A DNA stretch of 64,000 bases from JADGNF01 sp963701765 (GTDB taxonomy: Archaea; Thermoproteota; Bathyarchaeia; Bathyarchaeales; Bathycorpusculaceae). The DNA lies in the NCBI GenBank assembly GCA_963701765.1, contig CAVPBD010000007.1, positions 72,822 to 136,821 of the forward strand, in the 5' to 3' direction. This document shows positions 17,979 through 27,420 of the stretch, piece after piece (positions within the stretch are counted from its first letter, which is position 1; every line of letters starts with the position of its first letter). The notes below the pieces were generated by a model. That model was not told the origin of the DNA and did no database searches. It saw nothing but the letters and a program-made list of their open reading frames with translations. Position numbers and translations under genes: made by a program.

Positions 17979-18335
17979 TTGGAGTTCTGTCCTAACTGTG
18001 GATCAATGCTTGAAATAAAAAAATCTAGAACTGACGACGGGGAACCAATCGTTTTTCAAGTTTGTGCCAAATGCGGATACAAAAAACAAGAATCAACAAA
18101 CAAAACAGAAAAACAAGCTAACAAAATAATAAAACATACAATCCAGCAGCAAGTCACAGTCATAGCCGAAGAAGATCAAAAAGTGAGCACAATGCCAACT
18201 CTGAGGATGGAATGCCCAAAATGTAGGAATATGCTAGTCTATGTCTGGCAAGTGCAGACTAGAGGCGGAGATGAAGCAATGACGCAATTTATGAGATGCA
18301 CCAAATGCAATCATACTTTCAGAGAATACTCATAA
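17979..18335 (+). CDS. Transcription elongation factor TFS (RPB9/TFIIS-like)
   Basis: A 118-residue protein with an N-terminal zinc ribbon (CPNCGSML...CAKCGYKK, residues 4-32), a lysine/glutamine-rich linker, and a C-terminal TFIIS-type ribbon (CPKCRNM...RCTKCNHTFREYS, about 79-118). In the C-terminal ribbon, RGGDEAMTQFMRC contains the acidic Asp-Glu pair that inserts into RNA polymerase to stimulate transcript cleavage. Length and layout match archaeal TFS. The start is TTG 17979, supported by AAAGGAG 8 nt upstream. It is followed 108 bp later by the S30e gene. Confidence 0.9.
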   Translation: MEFCPNCGSMLEIKKSRTDDGEPIVFQVCAKCGYKKQESTNKTEKQANKIIKHTIQQQVTVIAEEDQKVSTMPTLRMECPKCRNMLVYVWQVQTRGGDEAMTQFMRCTKCNHTFREYS

Positions 18336-18442
18336 GGCTTTAAACTAGTCAGCATTTGTCTATTAGAAAAAGCGTTTTCCAAATCTGCAGGTAAAGGTTT
18401 AAGAGGCACATTAATTCTTTATGTGCGTCAAGGTGCAAAAGA

Positions 18443-18604
18443 ATGCCAACTCACGGTTCACTATCAAAAGCTGGAAAAGTTAGGTCGCAAACACCAAAAA
18501 TTGCGGCTAATCCAAAAACAGCGCCAAGCCCAAAAACCAGAAGTAGACGCAATTATGAAAAGCGTGTTATTCTGGAAAGAAAACCTGGCCAAAACTGGAT
18601 GTAA
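18443..18604 (+). CDS. Small-subunit ribosomal protein S30e
   Basis: A 53-codon gene read in the frame starting ATG at 18443: MPTHGSLSKAGKVRSQTPKI, then a Pro/Lys linker, then RSRRNYEKRVILERKPGQNW and a final Met. The opening HGSLxKAGKVRxQTPK and the ending RRNxEKRV...KPGQNW are diagnostic of archaeal/eukaryotic S30e (FAU family), a component of the 30S/40S subunit. The strongly basic composition fits. A longer open frame in another register (18423-18614) covers the same bases but encodes nothing recognisable, so automated calling could easily miss this gene. Confidence 0.92.
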   Translation: MPTHGSLSKAGKVRSQTPKIAANPKTAPSPKTRSRRNYEKRVILERKPGQNWM

Positions 18605-18710
18605 CCTCTCTTAACCAGACTTTATTCTAATCAGTTTTTCATACAAATTTCTTAATATTTTATTAGCCTAGTTTATTTATTTCAAAATGAATTTCTAAAG
18701 CGAATAATTG

Positions 18711-20303
18711 ATGTCAAATGTTGATATTGCAGCGCGGGAAATAATTGAGGCATTATTACTTTTGCCAAATGCTACACATGACGATGCAAACCGCTTCAAG
18801 AATCATATCGCAGCTAAATATCATCTTGACCATGTCTTATCAAATTCAGAAATTATAAATTTTCTCAAACCTCAAGAAGAACAAAAACTTATACCGATTC
18901 TACGCAGAAAAAATACCCGTACAATTTCAGGGGTTACTGTAGTAGCTGTTATGACCCAACCCCATCAATGCCCTCAACCTGAACCATGCGCATATTGTCC
19001 TGGAGGACCAAACACAGGTAGCCCTCAAAGCTATACAGGACATGAACCTGCGGCTATGCGGGGTAACCAAAACAATTACGATCCTTATGAACAAGTCAAA
19101 AGCCGCATTGACCAGCTCACGGCAATCGGACATAAAGTGGACAAAATAGAACTCATTATTATGGGTGGAACCTTTCCATCTACTCCCATAGAATATCAAA
19201 CCTGGTTTATCAAACGATGTTTAGATGCAATCACTCAGAATCAATCTTCAACTCTTGAAGAAGCAAAAAGGAATGCTGAACAGAGTAAAATCCGTAATGT
19301 TGGCATTACCGTAGAGACCCGCCCAGATTGGGCAAAACAGCCTCATATTGATGCTATGTTAGAAATGGGAGTCACACGTGTTGAGTTAGGTGTGCAGAAT
19401 CCAAATGATGCCCTCTATAAAAAAGTAGGTAGATTACATACTGTAGCAGATGTTCAAGAAGCTACACAAATGCTTAAAGACGCAGGACTAAAAATAGTCT
19501 ATCATCTAATGCCCGGTATGCCAGGCTCAAATTTGGAAAACGATTTAGATTCGTTCAGGAATATTTTCGTTAACTCCGCCTACAAACCGGACATGATAAA
19601 AATTTACCCCTGTCTAGTTATTGAAAAAACAAAAACTTACAAATGGTATCAAGAAGGTTTATACAAACCATATTCAACTGAAGAAGCGGTAGATTTAATT
19701 TCAAATATTAAGAAAAATCTTCCCCTCTGGGTTCGGGTTATGCGTGTTCAACGTGATATCCCTGCACGGCTAATAATAGATGGCGTAAAAAAGAGTAATT
19801 TGCGTCAACTAGCCCAACAAAGATTAGCTGAGGAAGGAAAACGTTGCAGATGTATTCGATGCAGGGAAGTGGGGCATCGCCAATTAGTTGAAGGGATAAA
19901 ACCGAACTTGAATAATATATCTATTTCATCAATAACTTATGAAGCATCAGATGGCAAAGAAATCTTCATTTCTGCAGAAGACCAAGAAAATGATGTTCTA
20001 ATTGGCTACTTACGACTTCGGATACCTTCAATAAAAGCTCATAGATCCGAAATAAACAAGACCCCTTCAGCAATTGTGCGTGAACTTCACGTTTATGGTC
20101 CTCTTGTTCCGGTAGGCAAGCGGTCATCAGGAGCTTGGCAGCATAGAGGATATGGTGCTGTTTTACTAAAGGAAGCTGAACGTATCGCAAAAGAAGAATA
20201 TGAAGCAGAAAAACTTTTGGTAATAAGCGCTTTAGGTACAAAAAAATATTATATGCGCTTTGGATACCAACATGATGGTCCTTATGTCTCAAAAATTTTG
20301 TAA
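18711..20303 (+). CDS. elp3: tRNA uridine(34) acetyltransferase Elp3
   Basis: A 530-residue enzyme that adds a carboxymethyl group to U34 of tRNAs in the wobble-base pathway. It has a radical-SAM/tRNA-binding domain with the characteristic Cys cluster (CPQPEPCAYCPGG, about 86-98) and GGTFPS, a ligand-rich loop CRCIRCREVGH (about 383-393), and a C-terminal GNAT acetyltransferase domain with the acetyl-CoA loop (SSGAWQHRGYGAVLL) and the terminal YYMRFGYQ motif. Archaeal Elp3 acts without the eukaryotic Elongator partners. I chose ATG 18711; a TTG immediately precedes it. Confidence 0.95.
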   Translation: MSNVDIAAREIIEALLLLPNATHDDANRFKNHIAAKYHLDHVLSNSEIINFLKPQEEQKLIPILRRKNTRTISGVTVVAVMTQPHQCPQPEPCAYCPGGPNTGSPQSYTGHEPAAMRGNQNNYDPYEQVKSRIDQLTAIGHKVDKIELIIMGGTFPSTPIEYQTWFIKRCLDAITQNQSSTLEEAKRNAEQSKIRNVGITVETRPDWAKQPHIDAMLEMGVTRVELGVQNPNDALYKKVGRLHTVADVQEATQMLKDAGLKIVYHLMPGMPGSNLENDLDSFRNIFVNSAYKPDMIKIYPCLVIEKTKTYKWYQEGLYKPYSTEEAVDLISNIKKNLPLWVRVMRVQRDIPARLIIDGVKKSNLRQLAQQRLAEEGKRCRCIRCREVGHRQLVEGIKPNLNNISISSITYEASDGKEIFISAEDQENDVLIGYLRLRIPSIKAHRSEINKTPSAIVRELHVYGPLVPVGKRSSGAWQHRGYGAVLLKEAERIAKEEYEAEKLLVISALGTKKYYMRFGYQHDGPYVSKIL

Positions 20304-20425
20304 ATAACTAATCTTTCATATTTCTACGTTTTGGATTTAGTTATAAAGGTGTTATGTACAAAATGATATTATATTACGGTTGAGTTACAGCCGCATAAAA
20401 CTCCGTCGAAGAAGTTGAGACTATC

Positions 20426-21785
20426 ATGAGTCAAACTGATGAGAATTTAGGTTACAAAGGCGAAGCATTAACTGCCATCCAAAAAGCAGGATGTGAAGTT
20501 GGCGATATAATTCGCGTTATGAGTGAGGAAGGAAAAACTTCTGAAGGTATTCTAATTCCCAGCTCAGAGTATGGCGATAATACTCATCTTGTTGTTAAAT
20601 TAAAAAGTGGCTATAATATAGGCATCAAATTAACTCCAAAATTAAAGATAGAAAAAGTTGGCAAAGGTGTAAAACCCTCTTTTGCATCTCCACCACTTCC
20701 TAAACAGAGAGAAGACCTGCCGAAAGTCGTAATAATGAGCACGGGCGGAACAATTGCGAGCAGAGTAGATTATCGAACAGGTGCAGTAAGATCTGCATTA
20801 TCCGCAAGCGATTTGTATGGAGTTGTTCCCGAGCTTTCTGACCTTGCTCAAGTAGAGACTCAAATTCTATTTAGTATTTACAGCGAAAATATTACGCCAA
20901 AACATTGGACAACAATGGCTCAGACCATAGCAGAACATATTGAGCAGGGTGCCAAGGGTATTATAATTGCGCATGGCACAGATACAATGGCCTATACAGC
21001 TGCCGCTCTGAGTTTTGCTTTACAAAATCTTCCTGTTCCGGTGATAGTAGTTGGTGCTCAACGTTCTTCTGATCGTCCTAGTTCAGATGCTGCAACAAAT
21101 TTGATAGGTGCAGTAAAAGCTGCTGCTTATGGACCATTTGCAGAAGTAGTTATAGCCATGCATGAGACAGTAGCGGATACAACAATTGCTCTTAACAGAG
21201 GAACAAAAGTACGCAAATGCCATACAAGCCGAAGAGACACTTTCAAACCTGTTAATGCATTGCCAATCGCACGAGTAACTGATCAAGAAGTAATTATGCT
21301 CACGGAAAATTACAGAAAAAGAAATTCCTCAAATAAATTAATTTTAAAACCTCAATTTAATGATAATGTAGCTGTTGGTGAAGTTTTATCCGGGATTTGA
21401 GCCTTCAGTTATAGATTGGTATGCAGAACGCAACGTAAGAGGTTTACTATTAGAAGGCTCAGGCTTAGGGCACGTAAGCAAGGTCTGTTTTGGCGCGATA
21501 CAAAATGCGGTTCAGAATCATAATATGGTTGTTGCTTTAGCGTCACAGTGTATCTGGGGTCGAGTGAACATGAACGTCTATGATACAGGACGCGATCTTC
21601 TAAATCTAGGCGTAATTCCAACTGAGGATATGTTCCCTGAAACAGCTCTTGTTAAACTTATGTGGGCACTAGGCCAAACTAAAGATTCTGAAGAAGCAAA
21701 GAAACTCTTCAAGACTAACATTGCATCAGAGTACTCTCCTCGAACATTACCTCAAGAAACTCAAATCAAAGAAGGAGGACAATAA
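20426..21785 (+). CDS. gatD: Glu-tRNA(Gln) amidotransferase subunit GatD (apparent frameshift)
   Basis: GatD is the asparaginase-like subunit that frees ammonia from Asn/Gln for GatE. Residues 1-85 are the GatD-specific N-terminal barrel. The asparaginase domain follows with the first catalytic Thr in VIMSTGGTIASR (about 110) and the second in HGTDTMAYTA (about 188). The first frame ends at 21400 after VAVGEVLSGI. A second frame from 21375 continues with the family sequence VKFYPGFEPSVIDWY to 21785. Removing one G in GTTGGTG restores a continuous protein of about 450 residues. Because GatDE should be the route to Gln-tRNA here, sequencing error is more likely than loss. Its stop is directly before the gatE ATG. 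Confidence 0.88.
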
Positions 21786-21786
21786 A

Positions 21787-23688
21787 ATGACCACAATCGA
21801 TTATTCCAAAGTAGGCTTAAAGGTCGGTTTAGAAATTCATCAGCAACTTGCAACTTCAACTAAACTTTTCTGTAGTTGCCCCCCTGAATTATTTAAAGAA
21901 GAGCCTGAAATGGTATTCTTACGCAGACTCAGACCTACACAAAGTGAACTCGGTCAAATTGATCCCTCTGCTTATTTTGAATTTCAAAAGGGTATGAAAG
22001 TTCTTTACGAGGCAAATCGTAAAACAGCTTGTCTTGTAGAGATGGATGAAGAACCTCCTCACCCATTAAGTATTGAAGCAGTGGAAGTTGTGTTAACCGC
22101 TTCATTAATGATGAACGCCCAACCTGTTGACCAAGTTCATGTGATGCGAAAAACCGTGATTGATGGTTCCAACACAACGGGTTTTCAACGGACTTCAATA
22201 ATAGCTTTAGATGGAGCGATTAAAGTTAATGATAAAATCATTCCGATTCAAGCAGCAAGTCTAGAAGAAGATGCTGCAAGAAAAATTGGCACCGAAGCGG
22301 AAGGAAAGATAATACGCTATCGTATAGATCGTCTTGGTATACCTCTTATCGAGGTGACAACAGGTCCAGTAATTTATTCTCCTCAAGAAGCTCAAGAAGT
22401 GGCCTTAGCCATAGGCAGAATTTTACGAGATACTGGAAAAGTGATGCGCGGTTTAGGTACAATACGTCAGGATCTAAATGTCTCATTACCTAATGGTGCA
22501 CTTGTGGAGATTAAAGGTGTTCAAGCGCTTGATTTAATCAGCACCGTCGTTGAGTATGAGGTTCAACGACAATTAGGATTAATTTCCGTTAAAGATGAAT
22601 TGAAGTCCAAAGGTATCAAAATTGACGATATAAAAGAAGAAATTATTGACGTAACTGAATTATTTAAGGAAACAAAATCCAAGGTTATTCGTAAAGCAAT
22701 TGATAGAAAACAAGCTGTTAAGGCTGTAAAATTGTCTGGTTTTGCGGGTTTCTTAAAGCGTGAATTGATGCCTAACTTTCGGGTTGGTACTGAAATGTCT
22801 GATCGCGCAAAATTCTGGGGTAGAGTGGGTGGAATTTTCCATACTGATGAAATGCCTAATTATGGTATAACCAATGAAGAGGTATCAATGTTACGAAAAA
22901 AGATGAATTCATCTGAAGATGATGCAGTGGTTTTCGTAGCTGATACTGAAGAGAATACGATAGATGCCTTAAAGGCTGTGATAGCTAGAGCTCTAGAAGT
23001 TTTAATTGGCGTGCCAGCTGAAACGCGCACTGCTAAGGAAGATGGGACTACTCATTACATGAGGCCAAGACCAGGTGCAGCAAGGATGTATCCTGAGACC
23101 GATATACCCTCAACATTAATAACAAGTGAGTTTGTAGAGAAAGTTCGTAATAATCTTCCAGAATCTACAGAAAAGAAACAGCAAAGAATATCAAAACAAT
23201 ATGGTCTAAATGAAAAACTCGCAAAACAAATTGTAGATTCCGAATATGGACCAATATTTGACAATATAGTGAATGAGAATAATGTATCCGCCACTACAGT
23301 TGCTGTTTTCCTAACTGAAAGCTTAAAAGCCTTGAAGAGAGACGGCGTTCAAGTAGAAAACGTATCAGACGATCAAATAAAAGAAATCTTCCGGTTTATT
23401 GGATCAGGTGAATTAGCTAAAGAATCATTACTTGACGTATTTACATGGATTTCAAAATATAAAAATAAAAACGTGCAAGAAGCGATGGATGCATTAGGCT
23501 TAAAGATGCTCTCTAACGAAGATTTGATGATGGTTATTGATCATGTGATAACTTCAAATACTCAACTTTTACAGAAGCAGGGTAACAATGCTTTTGGTAC
23601 AATTATGGGACTAGTAATGAAAGAAGTTAGAGGAAAAGCAAGCCCAGATATTGTTAATACATTAGTACGTAAACGGCTAAACAAATAA
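21787..23688 (+). CDS. gatE: Glu-tRNA(Gln) amidotransferase subunit GatE
   Basis: A 633-residue GatB/GatE-family kinase/transamidase that phosphorylates Glu-tRNA(Gln) and replaces the phosphate with ammonia delivered by GatD. Visible features: VGLEIHQQLATSTKLFCSCPPE at the N-terminus, the family DGSNTTGFQRT motif (about 136-146), LEEDAARK, QDLNVSLPNGALVEIKGVQ, the GatE-specific insertion domain with MSDRAKFWGR and YGIT (about 330-400), RPRPGAARMYPETDIP, and a C-terminal helical YqeY-like tail. The start at ATG 21787 follows AGGAGG at good spacing; the frame extends into gatD. Start and stop are adjacent to gatD, indicating coupling. Confidence 0.95.
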   Translation: MTTIDYSKVGLKVGLEIHQQLATSTKLFCSCPPELFKEEPEMVFLRRLRPTQSELGQIDPSAYFEFQKGMKVLYEANRKTACLVEMDEEPPHPLSIEAVEVVLTASLMMNAQPVDQVHVMRKTVIDGSNTTGFQRTSIIALDGAIKVNDKIIPIQAASLEEDAARKIGTEAEGKIIRYRIDRLGIPLIEVTTGPVIYSPQEAQEVALAIGRILRDTGKVMRGLGTIRQDLNVSLPNGALVEIKGVQALDLISTVVEYEVQRQLGLISVKDELKSKGIKIDDIKEEIIDVTELFKETKSKVIRKAIDRKQAVKAVKLSGFAGFLKRELMPNFRVGTEMSDRAKFWGRVGGIFHTDEMPNYGITNEEVSMLRKKMNSSEDDAVVFVADTEENTIDALKAVIARALEVLIGVPAETRTAKEDGTTHYMRPRPGAARMYPETDIPSTLITSEFVEKVRNNLPESTEKKQQRISKQYGLNEKLAKQIVDSEYGPIFDNIVNENNVSATTVAVFLTESLKALKRDGVQVENVSDDQIKEIFRFIGSGELAKESLLDVFTWISKYKNKNVQEAMDALGLKMLSNEDLMMVIDHVITSNTQLLQKQGNNAFGTIMGLVMKEVRGKASPDIVNTLVRKRLNK

Positions 23689-23699
23689 AATTTCTTTTT

Positions 23700-23942
23700 C
23701 TATTTTAATTCATATGATTCTCGTTGAAATTGTTGTTTCATTTCTTGATTTGCGTATAACTCGATTTTTCCACATATTGGACACGCATACACTTCCATAG
23801 GAAGCATTTGTTCACCCAATTCTGCCCATTCACCGAAAACTATTTTCCATCCACCACTAGTTCCTCCAATTCTGAAATTTGCATTGTACAAAAAGCGAAA
23901 AATGTTTCCACAAGCAATACATTTCTTTCCTGTTTGACTCAT
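23700..23942 (-). CDS. Small zinc-ribbon protein
   Basis: An 80-residue protein with two CxxC pairs (KCIACGN near residue 10 and ACPICGK near 56), consistent with a single treble-clef/zinc-ribbon site, joined by a beta-rich core (NANFRIGGTSGGWKIVFGEW). Archaeal proteins of this size and layout are common but functionally unassigned. It is convergent with gatE. Confidence 0.65.
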   Translation of the reverse strand: MSQTGKKCIACGNIFRFLYNANFRIGGTSGGWKIVFGEWAELGEQMLPMEVYACPICGKIELYANQEMKQQFQRESYELK

Positions 23943-24155
23943 AATATATTTTAAAATAATCCAATTATTAAAATTTTTAGCAAATTGTACTTCATCTTTT
24001 AAGAATTGAATTATTTATTATTAATAGATAGAAGATAGAAAGTAGATTTGTTAATTGTTACTTTTTGATATTTTTACAATTTTTGTTGTTTTTGACATTT
24101 TTATAGCATAAATGCTAAAAAGCGTAGGCTACCTGTATAGCGTTGAGGGTAATAT

Positions 24156-24658
24156 TTGCAAAGGAAGCTTATTGAAGGCAAGGATGAAAACTTTTCATTC
24201 CGTGTAAAAATAGGCGAGTATGAGGTAGAATTGAGTGGTTCTCATCGTGATGTTATGAAAACTTTGAGCGTTTACCCATTTTAATCGCCAATGTCAACAA
24301 GGCTTTTGATACTGTACGACCGAAAACTATTGCAAAAATTACTGTTAAAACCACGGAGTCCACGCAAGATTCTAAATCATCTGAGGCTTCCAAAAGTTAT
24401 CCAAAAATAGCATCTACAGAGAATACCCAAGATGCAGTTCTTCACATTTTAGAAAGCGAGTGGGGGAAATGGCGTCCTCGAACAGTTGAGGAATTGAATG
24501 ATGCTATGAAAGCAAATGGTCTACAGTTCCCAGGTCGCGTAATTGAATCTGTTTTGGAAGGGCTTTCTGAGAAAGGATTAGTACGTCGATGGAACACGAA
24601 TACTGGATTTGTTTACATATTAGCAGAACAGAAAAATTTTAACTCGGAAGGAGAATAA
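24156..24658 (+). pseudogene. Winged-helix protein with N-terminal beta-domain, one frameshift
   Basis: From TTG 24156 (GAGGGT 5 nt upstream) the frame reads LQRKLIEGKDENFSFRVKIG...HRDVMKTL and then stops. One frame over, translation continues as ERLPILIANVNKAFDTV, a Ser/Thr/Lys-rich linker, and a winged-helix domain (TVEELNDAMKANGLQFPGRVIESVLEGLSEKGLVRR). It ends at 24658, four bases before the next ATG. Adding one A to the AAAA run near 24258 rejoins the frames into about 168 residues. Its layout matches the downstream gene, so the two are probably paralogous partners. Confidence 0.6.
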
Positions 24659-24662
24659 GAAG

Positions 24663-25133
24663 ATGAAACATATTGAAGCACGAATAAAAACAGCTTTCGG
24701 TGAAGTAACTATTGAAGGCGATACACCACAGGAAATATTAGATATGCTAGAAAGCATTCCTGAGAATTTTGTAGAAAAACTCTCTGATTTTGTCTCAAAT
24801 AGGTTAGTTTCTTCAGGTGCTCAACTAAAGGGCATACTTGAACCTACAACAGAAGGACCAGTAATTGTGACAAGAGAGAATTTAACACATTATGAAGCAG
24901 TCGGCTTAATACTATATGCCTCTGATGAGAAAAAAAATACTGCTTCACAAGTGCAAAAATTATTGGAAAGTAGCGGCATAAAAAGCATGGTTCCCGCAAG
25001 ACTAAATGAAATGACTAAACGTGGACAAGTCTTTAAACCGGACCCTGCGAAGCCAGAATTTAAACTAACCATACAAGGTGAAAAATGGGTCGAGGATGAA
25101 GTTTTATCCAAGCTTAGAGGAAAAATGACTTAA
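24663..25133 (+). CDS. Winged-helix protein with N-terminal beta-domain
   Basis: A 156-residue protein. Residues 1-45 form a small beta-hairpin/helix domain (RIKTAFGEVTIEGDTPQEILDMLESIPENFVEKLSDFV), followed by a linker and a C-terminal winged helix (ASDEKKNTASQVQKLLESSGIKSMVPARLNEMTKRGQVFKP...). The N-terminal pattern (charged hairpin, then an Asp/His-rich turn and a LExxP helix) is mirrored in the upstream frameshifted gene, four bases away. They look like a co-expressed pair. I do not recognise the family; DNA or RNA binding is inferred from the fold only. Confidence 0.65.
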   Translation: MKHIEARIKTAFGEVTIEGDTPQEILDMLESIPENFVEKLSDFVSNRLVSSGAQLKGILEPTTEGPVIVTRENLTHYEAVGLILYASDEKKNTASQVQKLLESSGIKSMVPARLNEMTKRGQVFKPDPAKPEFKLTIQGEKWVEDEVLSKLRGKMT

Positions 25134-25302
25134 TAAAGAACTGATCAAACCAAAGTTTACATAAACTACAAAAATAGAAAAAATTCTAAAAACATTTTTG
25201 AAAAAACATAAAATGAAGTCTATTTAAAATTGGAGTCTACCTTTTTTAGTCAACAATCTTTTTAGCAGGTTAACTCTAACTTAATTTATTGTAGGGAAAA
25301 TC

Positions 25303-26649
25303 TTGCATTCAAACGGTAAAAATCAGATGCATATAGGATTTGATGATACAGACTCAACAAGGCAAGGTTGCACCACATATGTTGCAGCACTTTTAATTGA
25401 AGCACTTGAAAAGATAGGCGTAAAGTTTCTTGATTACCCTCGTCTGATTAGACTTAATCCCAATGTACCTTGGAAGACCCGCGGTAACGGTGCACTCTGC
25501 ATAACATTTGAATATGATGAAAATATCGAGGAGCAAATAAAAGATATAACCATTAATTTGATTGAATCGCACTCAGATATGGAATGGAAAGGTACTGATC
25601 CGGGAATCGTTTTCCTTAAAACAAGTCAAGTTCCCCAAGAAATCACGAATTTTGCGAAAAAAGCATTAACAAAAATAGCAACGGTAAAACAAGCGGTTGA
25701 GTTAATCACTAAATATCATGCAGAAGCATATGGCTACAACTCACAACAAGGACTAGTCGGTGCACTAGCCGCCATAGGCGAATCCCTCACTGAAGACCAT
25801 ACTTATGAGCTTATAGCTTATCGTAAACCCGAAAATTGGGGTACAAAACGGCAAGTCGACGAATCAACAATTTTCCAGATGGACCAAATATTGCAACCTT
25901 ACACATTTAATAACGTCGACCTAGAGAAGAAACGTGTCATAATTACGCCTAGAGGTCCAGACCCTATTCTTTTTGGAATTAGAGGTGAAACAGCTCAAAT
26001 TGTGAAGCAAGCCTTCAATATAGTTAAACCATTAGAGTCTGTTGAACGCTGGACAATTTTTAGAAGCAACCAAGGAACTGATGACCACCTTAGAAGCATT
26101 GAAAAAATAAGTCTAATTGAGCCTTACAGTTCGGTCATAGTTAAAGGGATGGTCTCTAAAAATCCTCAAATCGTTCCTCTTCGCCATGTAGTATTCTCAA
26201 TAAAAGATGAAACAGCAGAAGTTGACTGTGCAGCATACGAACCTACAGGAGCTCTTAGGAAAATGGCGCGAGACCTAATCATTGGAGATAATATTGAAGT
26301 TTTTGGTGCAGTAAAAAAAGCGACTTGTAAAAGACCTCTTACGATTAATCTTGAAAAAATCAGGATCCAGCAACTTGAGTCTAAACAACAATCTAAGAAC
26401 CCTCTTTGTCCAAACTGTAATAAACGACTAAAATCCATGGGTAAAAATCAGGGTTTGCGATGTGAAAAATGTAAATCTAAATTCTATGATATCAAAAAAA
26501 CAGAAATCTCTAAAGAAAGAAACCTAAAGCCTGGACTATACATAACTTCCACACGTTCTCAGCGGCATTTGACTAAGCCGCTTAGGCGCTATGGGCTAGA
26601 AAAGCATGACTCAAAACCAGTTGTACTAATTGAAAACTGGCATTCATAA
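25303..26649 (+). CDS. tiaS: tRNA(Ile2) 2-agmatinylcytidine synthetase TiaS
   Basis: A 448-residue ATP-dependent ligase that attaches agmatine to C34 of tRNA-Ile2 so that it reads AUA. The N-terminal HIGFDDTDSTRQGCTTY motif (about 10-26) is the kinase-like signature. A TCKD/ferredoxin-like region, an OB-fold (SVIVKGMVSKNP..., about 270-345) and a C-terminal zinc ribbon (CPNCNKRL...CEKCKSKF, about 370-390) follow in the known order. The TTG at 25303 has a GTAGGG site 7 nt upstream; ATG 25327 is the alternative and gives the usual family N-terminus. The pdaD gene in this window would supply agmatine. Confidence 0.93.
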   Translation: MHSNGKNQMHIGFDDTDSTRQGCTTYVAALLIEALEKIGVKFLDYPRLIRLNPNVPWKTRGNGALCITFEYDENIEEQIKDITINLIESHSDMEWKGTDPGIVFLKTSQVPQEITNFAKKALTKIATVKQAVELITKYHAEAYGYNSQQGLVGALAAIGESLTEDHTYELIAYRKPENWGTKRQVDESTIFQMDQILQPYTFNNVDLEKKRVIITPRGPDPILFGIRGETAQIVKQAFNIVKPLESVERWTIFRSNQGTDDHLRSIEKISLIEPYSSVIVKGMVSKNPQIVPLRHVVFSIKDETAEVDCAAYEPTGALRKMARDLIIGDNIEVFGAVKKATCKRPLTINLEKIRIQQLESKQQSKNPLCPNCNKRLKSMGKNQGLRCEKCKSKFYDIKKTEISKERNLKPGLYITSTRSQRHLTKPLRRYGLEKHDSKPVVLIENWHS

Positions 26650-26751
26650 TAGAAGTGGTTATCACCCAAATTAGGCTGATTAAAATTTATTTAGTATGCA
26701 TTAAAATATCACGTTTAAGAAATAGTTATAGAATAAGAGGGAGACTATACA

Positions 26752-27420
26752 ATCCGAATAATAGCCTCTAAACAAAAAATTCTTTTTGGGCTAATTATTA
26801 TTTATCTTTTTTCCGGGTTATATTTAGCCCAAGCCCAACAGTTAATAGAATTTACACCAGAAACCCAGTTTCCCTTTCCAGAGAATAATGGTAACATCAA
26901 TTTCTTAGTAAACGGCACCTACTACGAAGCTAAACTAGAAAATAACTCGTGGATTTTTAAGGACCTACATTTGTCTACATCAGCAGTAACGATGCCGTTG
27001 CTTAACATTTCGGTACAAGACTGCAATATTACAATTAGATCAATTAGCAGGTTCTCATCACTTCAAAGCTCAGGAACCATACGTTACAATATGACCGGGC
27101 AAGGCACTCAGACTTTCAACTTTAACCTTGCGCCTAAAGAACGCGAATGGAGTGTAATATTTGACGGCGAATTCACACCCGAAGGCAAAGGCTGGCACCT
27201 TGCAAACGGCGAAACAATAACAGTAATCCGCCAAGCAGGTAACTTAACCATATTTTACATGGATTTTCCCGCTGATGTAGTTCAAAATAATAACTCTCCA
27301 TTCTACCAACAACACTCAGCTGCAATAACCACAGTCGCCATTGTTGCCCTTGTAGTAGCCACAGCTGCAATAATAAAGATAAAAAACCCGAAAAACAAGA
27401 ATGCTGAGGCTTACACATGA
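26752..27420 (+). CDS. Surface protein with signal peptide and C-terminal anchor; non-standard start
   Basis: The open frame reaches back from 27420 to a stop at 26734. Between that stop and an internal TTG at 26971 there is no ATG, GTG or TTG, yet this stretch encodes a perfect signal peptide (SKQKILFGLIIIYLFSGLYLAQAQ) and a continuous extracellular domain. GAGGGAG (26737-26743) followed after 8 bases by ATC at 26752 is the best initiation region, so I infer an ATC (or miscalled ATG) start. The mature domain is beta-rich with N-x-S/T sites and ends in one transmembrane helix (AAITTVAIVALVVATAAIIKI) and a basic tail. It overlaps the NapH-like gene by ATGA. It may deliver or sense an electron donor or acceptor; this is a guess. 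Confidence 0.6.
   Translation: MRIIASKQKILFGLIIIYLFSGLYLAQAQQLIEFTPETQFPFPENNGNINFLVNGTYYEAKLENNSWIFKDLHLSTSAVTMPLLNISVQDCNITIRSISRFSSLQSSGTIRYNMTGQGTQTFNFNLAPKEREWSVIFDGEFTPEGKGWHLANGETITVIRQAGNLTIFYMDFPADVVQNNNSPFYQQHSAAITTVAIVALVVATAAIIKIKNPKNKNAEAYT

Noticed and set aside
18423..18614. 63-codon frame over the S30e gene
   Set aside because: Its translation is an unstructured Lys/Gln-rich string, while the frame one register away gives a clear S30e.
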